From an uncultured Blautia sp. (GTDB lineage: Bacteria > Bacillota > Clostridia > Lachnospirales > Lachnospiraceae), in the NCBI GenBank assembly GCA_934364795.1, contig CAKRMK010000033.1, forward strand, positions 1 to 39,899: a stretch of DNA of 39,899 nt, written 5' to 3'. Under the pieces are notes generated by a model that did no database searches, was not told the origin of the DNA, and saw only the letters and a program-made list of their open reading frames with translations. Positions within the stretch are counted from its first letter, which is position 1. Each line of letters starts with the position of its first letter. Positions 31,833 through 39,827 of the stretch are shown piece by piece. Both the position numbers and the translations under genes were made by a program.

Positions 31833-33383
31833 ATGAGTAATTCCGAATACGTGCTGGAAGCTGTAAATCTTACGAAAACCTTTCCTGGTGTAAAAGCACT
31901 GGATCAGGTTTCCTTAAGAGTCCGTCCAGGAACTGTGCATGCACTGATGGGAGAAAACGGAGCCGGCAAATCTACGCTGATGAAATGTATTTATGGAATC
32001 TATTCCCCGGATGAGGGAAGTATTTCCATAAATGGAAAGCAGGTAAGTATTACCAGCCCAAGAAACGCCATGGATCAGGGAATTGCAATGATCCACCAGG
32101 AACTGCATCCTGTAAGACCGCAGACAGTGGCAGAAAATATTTTCCTTGGCAGGATCCCTTACAAAAAAGTGGCAGGGGTACATTGGGTAGATAAAGAAAG
32201 ACTGATAAAAGACACGGAAGATGTATTTAAGAAACTGGGACTGGACATCAATCCAAAGCAGAAAGTTGCAGAGCTTTCCACATCCTACTGTCAGCTGATC
32301 GAGATTGCACGTTCTGTATCCATTGGTGCAAAGATCGTTATCATGGATGAGCCTACTTCCTCCCTTACAGAGACAGAGACAGAGATTTTGTTCCGTATTA
32401 TCAATCAGCTTAGAAGTGAAAATGTAGCAATTATTTATATTTCTCATAAAATTGATGAAATTCTTCAGATTTCCGATGAGATCACCATCATGCGTGATGG
32501 ACAAAATGTTGGTACATGGTCTGCAAGTGAAATGACAACAGATACTATTGTAAACAAAATGGTTGGACGTGAGATGACAGATCGTTTTCCACCGAAAAAG
32601 CATACACCAGGAGCAGAGTATCTGAAAGTTGAAAACTTTACAAGCACAAATCCTCATTCCTTTAAGGATGTAAGCTTTTCTGTAAAGAAAGGTGAGATTT
32701 TCGGAATCGGCGGACTTGTAGGTTCTCAGCGAAGCGAGCTGATGGAAGCTCTGTTCGGATTACATGGAATTTCTTCCGGAAAGATCACCATCGAGGGAAA
32801 AGAGATCCACAACAGACAGCCCATCGATGCCATTAAAAACGGTATGGCACTACTTACAGAGGATAGAAGAAAAACAGGTATTATCGGACCTGGCTCCATT
32901 ACAGATAATACTCTTGTTGTAGAGCAGAATGTAAATCCAAAACGGTATCACAAAGCAGGGCTTCCTTTTATTGATAAGGCAAAGAGAAACCAGGATGCAC
33001 AGAAATATGTAGATATGCTTTCCACAAAGACTCCAAGTCTGAAAACTGCCATCAAAACTCTTTCCGGTGGTAATCAGCAGAAAGTACTGCTTGGACGTTG
33101 GCTTTTAAGTGAACCGGATATCCTGATCCTGGATGAGCCTACACGAGGAATTGACGTAGGAGCAAAATATGAAATTTATGAATTAATGGAAGAAATGGCA
33201 CAAAAGGGCAAATGTGTAATTATGATCAGTTCGGAGATGCCGGAACTTATGGGTATGTCTGATCGGATCATGGTAATGTGTGAAGGACATAAGTCTGGTA
33301 TCTTGGATAAATCTGAAGTAACAGATGAGAAGATCATGTTGCTGGCAAGTACATATGAGGCCAATGGGGAGGATAAGAAATGA
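31833..33383 (+). CDS. mglA: Sugar ABC transporter ATP-binding protein (double ATPase)
   Basis: This 516-residue protein contains two fused ABC domains, as in MglA, RbsA and XylG. The first has Walker A MGENGAGKST and Walker B IVIMDEPTSSLTE, with a signature diverged to ELSTSYCQLIEIARS. The second has a degenerate Walker A (GIGGLVGSQRSELMEALFG), an intact signature TLSGGNQQKVLLGRW and Walker B LILDEPTRGIDVGA. It energises uptake through MglC. It overlaps mglC by 4 nt (ATGA). Confidence 0.93.
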   Translation: MSNSEYVLEAVNLTKTFPGVKALDQVSLRVRPGTVHALMGENGAGKSTLMKCIYGIYSPDEGSISINGKQVSITSPRNAMDQGIAMIHQELHPVRPQTVAENIFLGRIPYKKVAGVHWVDKERLIKDTEDVFKKLGLDINPKQKVAELSTSYCQLIEIARSVSIGAKIVIMDEPTSSLTETETEILFRIINQLRSENVAIIYISHKIDEILQISDEITIMRDGQNVGTWSASEMTTDTIVNKMVGREMTDRFPPKKHTPGAEYLKVENFTSTNPHSFKDVSFSVKKGEIFGIGGLVGSQRSELMEALFGLHGISSGKITIEGKEIHNRQPIDAIKNGMALLTEDRRKTGIIGPGSITDNTLVVEQNVNPKRYHKAGLPFIDKAKRNQDAQKYVDMLSTKTPSLKTAIKTLSGGNQQKVLLGRWLLSEPDILILDEPTRGIDVGAKYEIYELMEEMAQKGKCVIMISSEMPELMGMSDRIMVMCEGHKSGILDKSEVTDEKIMLLASTYEANGEDKK

Positions 33384-34375
33384 AATCAAAAAATATGTCA
33401 AAAATCCTGATGGATAATATTCTTTATATCTGTCTGTTACTGATGATCGTGATTATTGCGATAATTTCGCCGTCATTTATTTCCGTTCGTGTATTAAGTG
33501 ATGTATTGACACAGAGTGCCCCGAAAATGCTTCTTGCTGTGGGTATGCTGGTTGTAATCATTGCCGGTGGTATGGATATGACCGTAGGACGACTTGCAGG
33601 TCTTGGTGCCGTTGTATCCGGAACCCTTGCACAGCAGTCCACTTATTACATTAAATTCTGGCCGTCACTGCCGGAAATGCCATTGATCGTACCAATCGTT
33701 GCTTCCATTATCGTTGGTATTATCTCCGGTGTGGTCACAGGTCTTATCATTTCCAAGTTAAAGGTACCGGCTTTCCTTGCTGGTCTTGGACTTCAGCTGA
33801 TCATTTATGGTGGAAACCTGTTGTTTATGAAAAAAGCACCGAACAACTCACAGCCTCTTGCAGGATTTAAAGAATCCTTTACAAAATTTGGTACAGGTTC
33901 TGTAGCAGGAGTTAACTATCTGATTATTGTTGCCTTTGTAGTTATGATCGCTGTTTACATTATCCTAAACATGACAACATTAGGTAAAAACATCTATGCT
34001 ACAGGTGGTAACCGTGAGGCTGCAAAAGTAGCAGGTATCAACGTATTCAAAATCGACATGTTTGTCTATATCTTATCCGGAGCCCTTGCAGCTCTTGCAG
34101 GATGTATGCTTGCAGCACGTACCGGAAGTGCCAATGCAACATATGCAGAAGGTTATGAAATGGATGCTATCGCAAGCTGTATCATCGGTGGTGCTTCCTT
34201 TACAGGTGGTATTGGTAACGTACCGGGAGCTTTCCTGGGAGTTATTATTTTCAGTGTTATCAGCTATGGTCTTACATTCGTAGGTTTAAGTTCCTATTGG
34301 CAGAACATTGCAAAAGGACTTATCATTATCGTAGCAGTTGCACTTGATATGAGAAAATACGGTTCAGACAAATAA
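33380..34375 (+). CDS. mglC: Sugar ABC transporter permease
   Basis: This 331-residue membrane protein of the BPD_transp_2 family has about eight to ten helices. The ATPase-contact region includes GGNREAAKVAGINVFKIDMFVY, and the conserved MLVVIIAGGMDMTVGRLAGLGA and ASCIIGGASFTGGIGNVPGA are present. The start overlaps the mglA stop and has GGGAGG inside mglA. A terminator lies 13 nt after the stop. Confidence 0.93.
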   Translation: MKSKNMSKILMDNILYICLLLMIVIIAIISPSFISVRVLSDVLTQSAPKMLLAVGMLVVIIAGGMDMTVGRLAGLGAVVSGTLAQQSTYYIKFWPSLPEMPLIVPIVASIIVGIISGVVTGLIISKLKVPAFLAGLGLQLIIYGGNLLFMKKAPNNSQPLAGFKESFTKFGTGSVAGVNYLIIVAFVVMIAVYIILNMTTLGKNIYATGGNREAAKVAGINVFKIDMFVYILSGALAALAGCMLAARTGSANATYAEGYEMDAIASCIIGGASFTGGIGNVPGAFLGVIIFSVISYGLTFVGLSSYWQNIAKGLIIIVAVALDMRKYGSDK

Positions 34376-34387
34376 AAAATGTATCAG

Positions 34388-34431
34388 ACTATCCGGGGTT
34401 CTGTTATCAGGACACCGGATAGTTGTTTTTT
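34388..34431 (+). terminator. Terminator of the mgl operon
   Basis: ACTATCCGG (34388-34396) pairs with CCGGATAGT (34415-34423), with an inner partial stem, and is followed by TTTTTT. Confidence 0.9.
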
Positions 34432-34468
34432 GGAAAAAACGTAAAGGACGAAAACGTGATCCGGGTAA

Positions 34469-34497
34469 TTGTCTAAAAGAATGAAAAGTGAGATAAT
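34469..34497 (+). promoter_or_regulatory. Promoter of the three-component sensing operon
   Basis: TTGTCT (34469-34474) and GATAAT (34492-34497) are 17 bp apart, 34 bp upstream of the lipoprotein ATG. Confidence 0.6.
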
Positions 34498-34530
34498 GGA
34501 CACATTCTAAGGAAATAAAGGAGACTGACT

Positions 34531-35520
34531 ATGTCTGAAAAAAAGAAATCGGCGGCAGGAACACTTACGCTTCTGGTTTTATGTTGCGTACTTGGAGGCT
34601 GTAAGGCGGATACACCAGCGGCCGGAACAGATATAACCCGGGTGTCTGTGCTGCTGCCGCATTTTGATGACGGATACTGGACGCTGATTGAAGAAGGAAT
34701 CGAACAATCCGGTGCGGAACTGAAGAAGAACTGTGGGATGGATATCAAAATACTAAAGCCCCAGTTGAACTACAATATTCCTCAGATGGTGGAGCTTTTG
34801 AAGCAGCAGATTGCAGCTAAGGTAGATGTGCTGGTGGTACAGGGAAATGAGGATGAAGAATACATTAATACATTAAAAGAGGCGTGGAGTGAAGGAATTC
34901 AGATTATCTGTGTGGATACAGACATTAAAAGTTTTCCAGAGCATCTGTATATCGGAACAGATAATTATGAAGCGGGGAAAATGCTGGGAGAAGAACTGAT
35001 AAACGTAACAGATGGAGAAGCCAATGTTGCGGTGATTTCCGGTGAACCGGGATTTTCCAATCTGGAGGAAAGACTGGAAGGACTTCAGGACGCAATTAAA
35101 GATTATCCTAAAATCCATCTTGGAGATGTACAATATGACAATTATGACGGGCTTACAGTTATGAAAATGTACTACCAGAATGCAGAAGACGCAGATACCA
35201 TTGTTTTTTTGGAGGGAACGGGAGGGATATCCATCAGTGCCCAGTTTAAACAGAGGGACAATCAGTACGAACATATTCTGGGATTTGATGCTTTTGACGG
35301 AGTAATAAGCGGAGTGATAGATGGAATTATCAAACAGGATACCAGGAGGATGGGAGAACAGGTAGTAGAAGAAATTGCAAATTATATCCGGAATGGAGAA
35401 TACAGCTCAGAAACGGTTTATACAACTACCCACTGGATGACAGCGGAAAATTACCACAGTATTCTTTCTGATGCGGAACTGGAATATGCCCGAAAGGGAA
35501 AAAGCGGAGGAAGAATATAA
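34531..35520 (+). CDS. Sugar-binding lipoprotein, sensory partner of a histidine kinase
   Basis: This 329-residue protein has a lipobox (LVLCCVLGGC, Cys about 24) and a periplasmic-binding-protein family 4 fold: RVSVLLPHFDDGYWTLIEEGIEQ, LVVQGNEDEEYINTLKEA, ICVDTDIKSFPEHLYIGTDNYEAGKMLG and HILGFDAFDGVISGVIDG. No permease or ATPase gene follows. Its stop overlaps the ATG of a LytS/YesM-type kinase by one base (TAATG). This matches known three-component systems such as XylFII-LytS-YesN, where the binding protein presents the sugar to the kinase instead of importing it. The ligand is unknown, possibly the MglB sugar. Confidence 0.85.
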   Translation: MSEKKKSAAGTLTLLVLCCVLGGCKADTPAAGTDITRVSVLLPHFDDGYWTLIEEGIEQSGAELKKNCGMDIKILKPQLNYNIPQMVELLKQQIAAKVDVLVVQGNEDEEYINTLKEAWSEGIQIICVDTDIKSFPEHLYIGTDNYEAGKMLGEELINVTDGEANVAVISGEPGFSNLEERLEGLQDAIKDYPKIHLGDVQYDNYDGLTVMKMYYQNAEDADTIVFLEGTGGISISAQFKQRDNQYEHILGFDAFDGVISGVIDGIIKQDTRRMGEQVVEEIANYIRNGEYSSETVYTTTHWMTAENYHSILSDAELEYARKGKSGGRI

Positions 35521-37040
35521 TGAAAAAGGCGCGTTTCCTTAACTCAGTTGGGAAAAAATATATTGTGGGTTATGTCATCGTAGCGGTTTTTTCAGTAGTT
35601 CTTCTTATGGTCGCCGTTATATGTAATAACTATGTGTCAGGTCAGTATGACAATGCTATCGGTGAAATGATTTCCATAAACAATCTGGAAAATAGTGTAG
35701 AAGTCTTAAATGGCGACATAAACATGGCATACCTGTATCTGTCAGAAGAAGGAACTGAAAATTATGAGCAGGACAGGAAGAGCGCTGAACAGTATTTAAA
35801 AATGGTGAAGGAGCTTCAGGAGAAAAGCTTTGTCAGGGAAGTAACAGACGCATACTGTACAGTGGAAAGCTTTCTTGGAAAATCTGATTTCCTGACAGAT
35901 GCTTTGCGAAGATATTTTGAAAGCGATAAGCAGACAGGATTTGAAAAACTGGAAAACAGCTACAATGAGCTTCAGGAGCTTTATTCTTACGTTACCCTTC
36001 GTTTTCAGAAAGCATATTCGGTAAAACTGAATAAATTAAGTCAGTTGGAAAACAGGCTGAATGCTCTTCAACAAAATATATTGCGGCTGCAGATCGGTAT
36101 GATCGTGTTTACTCTTATCTGCATTGGTCTGTATCTGACCAGGGTTATTATGGAGATTTCAAGATCTATTGCAACCATGCAAAAGGGCGTGGAATCCATT
36201 CAGGATAATGTGCTAAGCGCAGAGCCTATTCAGATTGAAAGCAATGATGAGTTTGAAGAATTTGCAGCTGCTTTTAACAAAATGACTGGCATTATCCAGA
36301 AGCAGATGCGGGAAATTGAAGAAAATGCAGATATCAAAGAGCGCCTTGCAGAAATGGAAATCAAAAATCTGAAAATGTTCAGTGAATTGCAAAGAAGTCA
36401 TCTGGATTTTCTGCAGTCCAGGGTAAATCCTCATTTTCTGTTTAATACCTTAAATATGATTTCTTCCCTTGCAAGGATCGAGAATGCAGATCAGTGTGCA
36501 GAACTTATGGAAACTACAGCAGCCTTTTTACGCTATAATCTGGATAATATCAGCAAAACCGTTCCATTGGAAAAAGAAGTGGAAAATTTGAAAGACTATG
36601 TGGCGATTCAGGAATGCCGTTATGGTGGACGATACCAGTACACCTTTGAAATTGATGAGCAGTGCCTGGAATATAAAATGCCATGTATGATCCTTCAGCC
36701 AATGGTTGAAAATGCCATTCAGCATGGGATTGCCATGATGCTTGAGAACGGCCATGTATGGATCCGGGTATATCCACAGGGGAACCGTGTCTGTCTGGAG
36801 GTACAGGATAACGGTGTGGGAATGACTGAGGAACAGATCAGAAGTATCTATGAAGATTTTCAGGAAAACAAATCCTCAGGCAATCATATCGGTATTCGGA
36901 ATATTTACCGCAGATTAAGACTGTATTACCATAATGACCTGAAATTTGAATTTTATAATATGGATCCGGGGCTGAAAATATTTATTTCTCTACCAGGAGG
37001 TGATGATGACAATGAAATATACGATGGTGATCGCAGATGA
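35520..37040 (+). CDS. YesM/LytS-type sensor histidine kinase
   Basis: The layout of this 506-residue protein is a membrane helix (about 14-36), an extracellular helical sensor region (about 37-185), a second helix (LRLQIGMIVFTLICIGLYLT), HAMP (about 212-265), and a His-kinase domain with the phosphoacceptor in QSRVNPHFLFNTLNMISSLA (His about 305). The HATPase has MILQPMVENAIQHGI and VQDNGVGM. The helical extracellular bundle fits interaction with the lipoprotein encoded just upstream. The C-terminal 35 nt overlap the response regulator gene, so all three proteins are translationally coupled. Confidence 0.92.
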   Translation: MKKARFLNSVGKKYIVGYVIVAVFSVVLLMVAVICNNYVSGQYDNAIGEMISINNLENSVEVLNGDINMAYLYLSEEGTENYEQDRKSAEQYLKMVKELQEKSFVREVTDAYCTVESFLGKSDFLTDALRRYFESDKQTGFEKLENSYNELQELYSYVTLRFQKAYSVKLNKLSQLENRLNALQQNILRLQIGMIVFTLICIGLYLTRVIMEISRSIATMQKGVESIQDNVLSAEPIQIESNDEFEEFAAAFNKMTGIIQKQMREIEENADIKERLAEMEIKNLKMFSELQRSHLDFLQSRVNPHFLFNTLNMISSLARIENADQCAELMETTAAFLRYNLDNISKTVPLEKEVENLKDYVAIQECRYGGRYQYTFEIDEQCLEYKMPCMILQPMVENAIQHGIAMMLENGHVWIRVYPQGNRVCLEVQDNGVGMTEEQIRSIYEDFQENKSSGNHIGIRNIYRRLRLYYHNDLKFEFYNMDPGLKIFISLPGGDDDNEIYDGDRR

Positions 37041-38238
37041 TGAGCCGGTGGTTTTGAAAAGCACCGAGCTTTTTCTGAAAAAAGAATTTCCGGATATCAA
37101 AATTGTAGGAATGGCAGAAAACGGGATTAAACTGAAAGAAATGCTGGAAGCCTATAAACCGGATATGGCAATTGTGGATATCCGCATGCCGGGACTTTCG
37201 GGAATTGAGGTCATTGAATTGTTACAGCACAAAAAATGTTCCACTCATTTTATTATCAGTACAGCATACAGTGATTTTGATTACATAAAAAAGGCACTTG
37301 ATCTGAAAACAGACGGTTATCTTGTAAAGCCTTCCAAACGGGAAGAAAAGCTGGAAGTGATTGGGAAGCTTTGCAGGACTGTGGAAGAGGAGAAAAAGAT
37401 AAATCTGCGCCAGGATGGAATTGAATCTGCCCTGGGTGTGGTGAATTCCGTACTGGGCAGTGAAATTCTTATGTCGGTATTTTCTGATAACTGCGACAAC
37501 AAGGAGTTTGATGCATACTGCAATATCAACAATATCCAATTTTTCGGCGGCTGTATTGCTACATTTCTTCCCCAGACCAAAACAGACCTCAGCAAAAGGG
37601 AATTAAATGATGAGCTGGAAAAATCTCTGAACGGTTTCTGTGATTTTCTTGCAACTATAACTTCAAGAGGCGTTGTGGTTATGTTCTTTGTCCAGGAGGA
37701 AGTAGAGAGGGAAAGACGCAGGGAATGGAGTAATGACCTTGCATCCCTTGTAGCGGAATGCCTGAAGGAAAGAACAAAAGTAGAGTACCTGTATGGAACT
37801 GGAAATGTGTATGATTCTTTTGAAAAAATGGCAGATTCCTACAGAGACAGTGTGGAAATGCTGCAGATCAACCGCAGGGAAGAAGGCAGTATTCCAAAGG
37901 AAAGTGCAGATAAAATACAGGATTATGTGGATGAGACAAAGCGTTATATTGACATCTGGTTTCGAAAGGATATTTCCCTTATGGACTGCGCCCAGAATGT
38001 GGGAATCAGTTCCTATTATTTAAGTCATATTTTCCGTGAAAGAACGGGAAAGACTTTTGTGGAATATCTGTCAGGTGTGCGTATGCAGGAGGCAAAAAGG
38101 CTTTGTACCCAGACGGATCTGACATTGAATGAAATATCTGAGCAATGTGGATATGTAAATCTGACTTATTTTTGTAAAGTATTTAAACGGATCACAGGAA
38201 TGACCATCAGTGAATACCGGAAAAGTCGGGGAAAATAA
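37006..38238 (+). CDS. YesN-type AraC-family response regulator
   Basis: Several starts are possible (GTG 37000, ATG 37003, 37006, 37012); 37006 is 5 nt after GGAGG and gives 410 residues. The receiver domain has VIADDEPVV and phospho-Asp in MAIVDIRMPGLSG (about 57). A middle linker domain (about 140-300) follows, and then an AraC helix-turn-helix pair (LMDCAQNVGISSYYLSHIFRERTG and LNEISEQCGYVNLTYFCKVFKR). It pairs with the kinase upstream. The probable target is the mglB promoter about 6.5 kb upstream and perhaps its own operon. Confidence 0.92.
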   Translation: MTMKYTMVIADDEPVVLKSTELFLKKEFPDIKIVGMAENGIKLKEMLEAYKPDMAIVDIRMPGLSGIEVIELLQHKKCSTHFIISTAYSDFDYIKKALDLKTDGYLVKPSKREEKLEVIGKLCRTVEEEKKINLRQDGIESALGVVNSVLGSEILMSVFSDNCDNKEFDAYCNINNIQFFGGCIATFLPQTKTDLSKRELNDELEKSLNGFCDFLATITSRGVVVMFFVQEEVERERRREWSNDLASLVAECLKERTKVEYLYGTGNVYDSFEKMADSYRDSVEMLQINRREEGSIPKESADKIQDYVDETKRYIDIWFRKDISLMDCAQNVGISSYYLSHIFRERTGKTFVEYLSGVRMQEAKRLCTQTDLTLNEISEQCGYVNLTYFCKVFKRITGMTISEYRKSRGK

Positions 38239-38295
38239 AAATATTATGAACGTGAAAGCATATACAGGAATATGCCATTGAAATTTTGAGCAGGA

Positions 38296-38316
38296 TGTGA
38301 CATATATTTTGCAAAA
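38296..38316. repeat. Partial copy of the dispersed repeat core
   Basis: TGTGACATATATTTTGCAAA matches the core of the elements at 844-917 and 38383-38459 at nearly every position. The terminal inverted repeats are missing. Confidence 0.5.
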
Positions 38317-38342
38317 AAAAATTGGGGGCGTGGGCTGGTATG

Positions 38343-38373
38343 TTTTTACATAGATTATCACAGTATGTAAAAA
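38343..38373. promoter_or_regulatory. Perfect 10-bp inverted repeat upstream of the hydrolase gene
   Basis: TTTTTACATA (38343-38352) and TATGTAAAAA (38364-38373) are exact inverted repeats 11 bp apart. The symmetry suits a dimeric repressor site; a weak hairpin is the alternative. It lies about 120 bp before the hydrolase start. Confidence 0.45.
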
Positions 38374-38382
38374 GTATATGTT

Positions 38383-38459
38383 CTAGAGCTTGCTTGAAAA
38401 AGCATTCCCGCAAATTGTGACGCACATTTTGCAGAAAGCCTTTTTTAAACATTCTCTAG
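38383..38459. repeat. 77-bp dispersed hairpin repeat, copy B
   Basis: The ends CTAGAGCTTGCTT (38383-38395) and AAACATTCTCTAG (38447-38459) are imperfect inverted repeats. The core GCAAATTGTGACGCACATTT is a near-palindrome shared with copy A at 844-917. It lies just upstream of the hydrolase gene and might influence its mRNA leader. Confidence 0.7.
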
Positions 38460-38493
38460 GCACACTACAGGATTAGAAAGGATGGAAAAAACT

Positions 38494-39390
38494 ATGTCAC
38501 AGGCAAGCGACACAATGAGAAGAGAATGGAAGATCAATGATGCAAAAAGAGATGCAGGGCTGACAACACCGGATGATATCCAGCGCTTTGATGATTTTCA
38601 GTATGGCCCTGATCCGGTATGGAATAAACTGGATGTATACCGTCCAAAGGCTGCACAGGGAAAACTTCCTGTTATCGTAAATATCCATGGCGGCGGCTGG
38701 GTATATGGAGATAAGGAGCTGTACCAGTTCTACGGAATGACTCTTGCACAGAGAGGCTTCGCAGTTGTAAACTTTACCTACCGTCTTGCACCGGAAGTGA
38801 AATTCCCGGCACCTCTTGAGGACACCAACAATGTGATCGCCTGGATGTATGAGAACCAGGAGAAATATGATCTTGATATGGAACATGTATTTATGGTAGG
38901 TGATTCTGCAGGAGGCCATCTGTGCGGCCTTTACAGCGCTATCTGCACCAATCCTAAGTATGCTGCCAATTATGACTTTAAAGTGCCAAATGGCTTTGTT
39001 CCCCAGGCTGTAGCCTTAAACTGTGGTGCTTATAATCCTCTTGGTGATACTGGCGTGCTTGGAAATGACCAGGATACAGAGCTTATGGGAGATTTCCTTC
39101 CAGAGAAGGGTTCTGCAAAAGAGCGTGCCCTTATCAATGTAACAGATCATGTAACTGAAAAATTCCCACCAGTTTATCTGATGACCTGTGTAGGTGATTT
39201 CTGCCGTCCACAGGCACCGCTTCTGGAGGAGGCTTTAAAGAAAAACGGAGTTTACTATGAGTTCAAGACTTATGGAACTAAGGAAGAGCCATTATATCAT
39301 GTATTCCATGTTACCATTCAGGAGCCAGAAGGACAGAAATGCAATGATGAGGAATGTGATTTCTTCAGAAGAATGATGGACAGGAAGTAA
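38494..39390 (+). CDS. Alpha/beta hydrolase, HSL-type esterase
   Basis: The protein has about 298 residues from ATG 38494; ATG 38482 is an alternative but sits directly on the AAAGG site. It shows the hormone-sensitive-lipase pattern: oxyanion-hole motif NIHGGGWVYGD (about 65-75), nucleophile elbow VGDSAGGHLCG (Ser about 139), an acidic residue near LMTCVGDFCRPQ and the catalytic His in EPLYHVFH. No signal peptide is present, so it is a cytoplasmic carboxylesterase or deacetylase, perhaps acting on acetylated sugars or plant esters. It is monocistronic, with a promoter for a small RNA starting right after its stop. Confidence 0.88.
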   Translation: MSQASDTMRREWKINDAKRDAGLTTPDDIQRFDDFQYGPDPVWNKLDVYRPKAAQGKLPVIVNIHGGGWVYGDKELYQFYGMTLAQRGFAVVNFTYRLAPEVKFPAPLEDTNNVIAWMYENQEKYDLDMEHVFMVGDSAGGHLCGLYSAICTNPKYAANYDFKVPNGFVPQAVALNCGAYNPLGDTGVLGNDQDTELMGDFLPEKGSAKERALINVTDHVTEKFPPVYLMTCVGDFCRPQAPLLEEALKKNGVYYEFKTYGTKEEPLYHVFHVTIQEPEGQKCNDEECDFFRRMMDRK

Positions 39391-39419
39391 TTGACAAATA
39401 TTTCGAAGTGACCTATAAT
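39391..39419 (+). promoter_or_regulatory. Perfect-consensus sigma-A promoter
   Basis: TTGACA (39391-39396) and TATAAT (39414-39419) match consensus at all 12 positions with a 17-bp spacer. It starts at the base after the hydrolase stop codon and no gene of ordinary size follows. Confidence 0.9.
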
Positions 39420-39425
39420 ATATTT

Positions 39426-39530
39426 AACAAGACAGCCGGAAGATAGATGAAGCCTATCCGTCCCGGTGAATTAAACGCTAAGTGAGCCGCCTATTCTTTA
39501 CCAGAGAGCAGGGCGGCTCACTTATTTTTT
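39426..39530 (+). ncRNA. Candidate small RNA of about 105 nt
   Basis: The interval between a perfect promoter and a strong terminator (39481-39530) contains no normal gene. A 12-codon frame at 39447-39485 (MKPIRPGELNAK, weak GGAAG site) ends in the first arm of the terminator, so a leader peptide or dual-function RNA is possible. No known RNA family was recognised. Confidence 0.6.
39481..39530 (+). terminator. Terminator of the candidate small RNA
   Basis: AGTGAGCCGCC (39481-39491) and GGCGGCTCACT (39512-39522) form a perfect 11-bp stem followed by TATTTTTT. Confidence 0.9.
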
Positions 39531-39639
39531 AAGTTCAGAATTGCAACGATTAGCATGGCAACGCCAATGGGGATAGAACTTAGATATTTTTTGATATCGC
39601 CTGAATATTCAAGATTAAAAAATCCTGCAAAAACAATAT
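39518..39639 (-). pseudogene. Possible 3' remnant of a membrane protein gene
   Basis: On the minus strand a frame runs about 40 codons to a TGA at 39518-39520. It encodes EYSGDIKKYLSSIPIGVAML and then a hydrophobic segment ending NLKNK, which looks like a loop plus a terminal transmembrane helix. No start codon with a ribosome site is present and the upstream part holds the tRNA terminator. It is either a gene tail left by rearrangement or a chance frame. Confidence 0.25.
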
Positions 39640-39652
39640 TTTACAGGATTTT
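39616..39652 (-). terminator. Terminator of the tRNA-Leu operon
   Basis: On the minus strand AAAATCCTG pairs with CAGGATTTT (plus-strand 39644-39652 and 39619-39627) and is followed by further T residues. It lies 24 nt beyond the tRNA 3' end. Confidence 0.75.
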
Positions 39653-39675
39653 AAACTTTTTTAGAAAATAAAAAA

Positions 39676-39760
39676 TGCGGAAGATGGGACTTGAACCCAC
39701 ACAAGCGCAATGCTTACAAGATCCTTAGTCTTGCTCGTCTGCCAGTTCCGACACTTCCGC
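39676..39760 (-). tRNA. tRNA-Leu (AAG anticodon)
   Basis: Read on the minus strand, this 85-nt gene begins GCGGAAG and ends CTTCCGC-A. It has a long variable arm typical of class II tRNAs. The anticodon stem is CAAGA/TCTTG around loop CTAAGGA, giving anticodon AAG (A34 normally read as inosine). The T arm TGGGTTCAAGTCCCA is intact. No CCA is encoded. Confidence 0.93.
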
Positions 39761-39810
39761 ATACCGCATTTCACAGAGGAAAACCTCTACGCGATCAAAT
39801 ATGAAATTGT

Positions 39811-39826
39811 GACTATTGAAATAGTC
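39811..39826. repeat. Small hairpin between the two tRNA-Leu genes
   Basis: GACTATT-GA-AATAGTC is a perfect 7-bp inverted repeat in the tRNA spacer, a plausible processing element. Confidence 0.5.
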
Positions 39827-39827
39827 A

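Noticed and set aside
31914..32657. 247-codon minus-strand frame inside mglA
   Set aside because: Antisense to conserved ABC motifs; no ribosome site; shadow frame.
39426..39530. SRP RNA, 6S RNA or another standard small RNA
   Set aside because: Length and visible motifs do not match these families.
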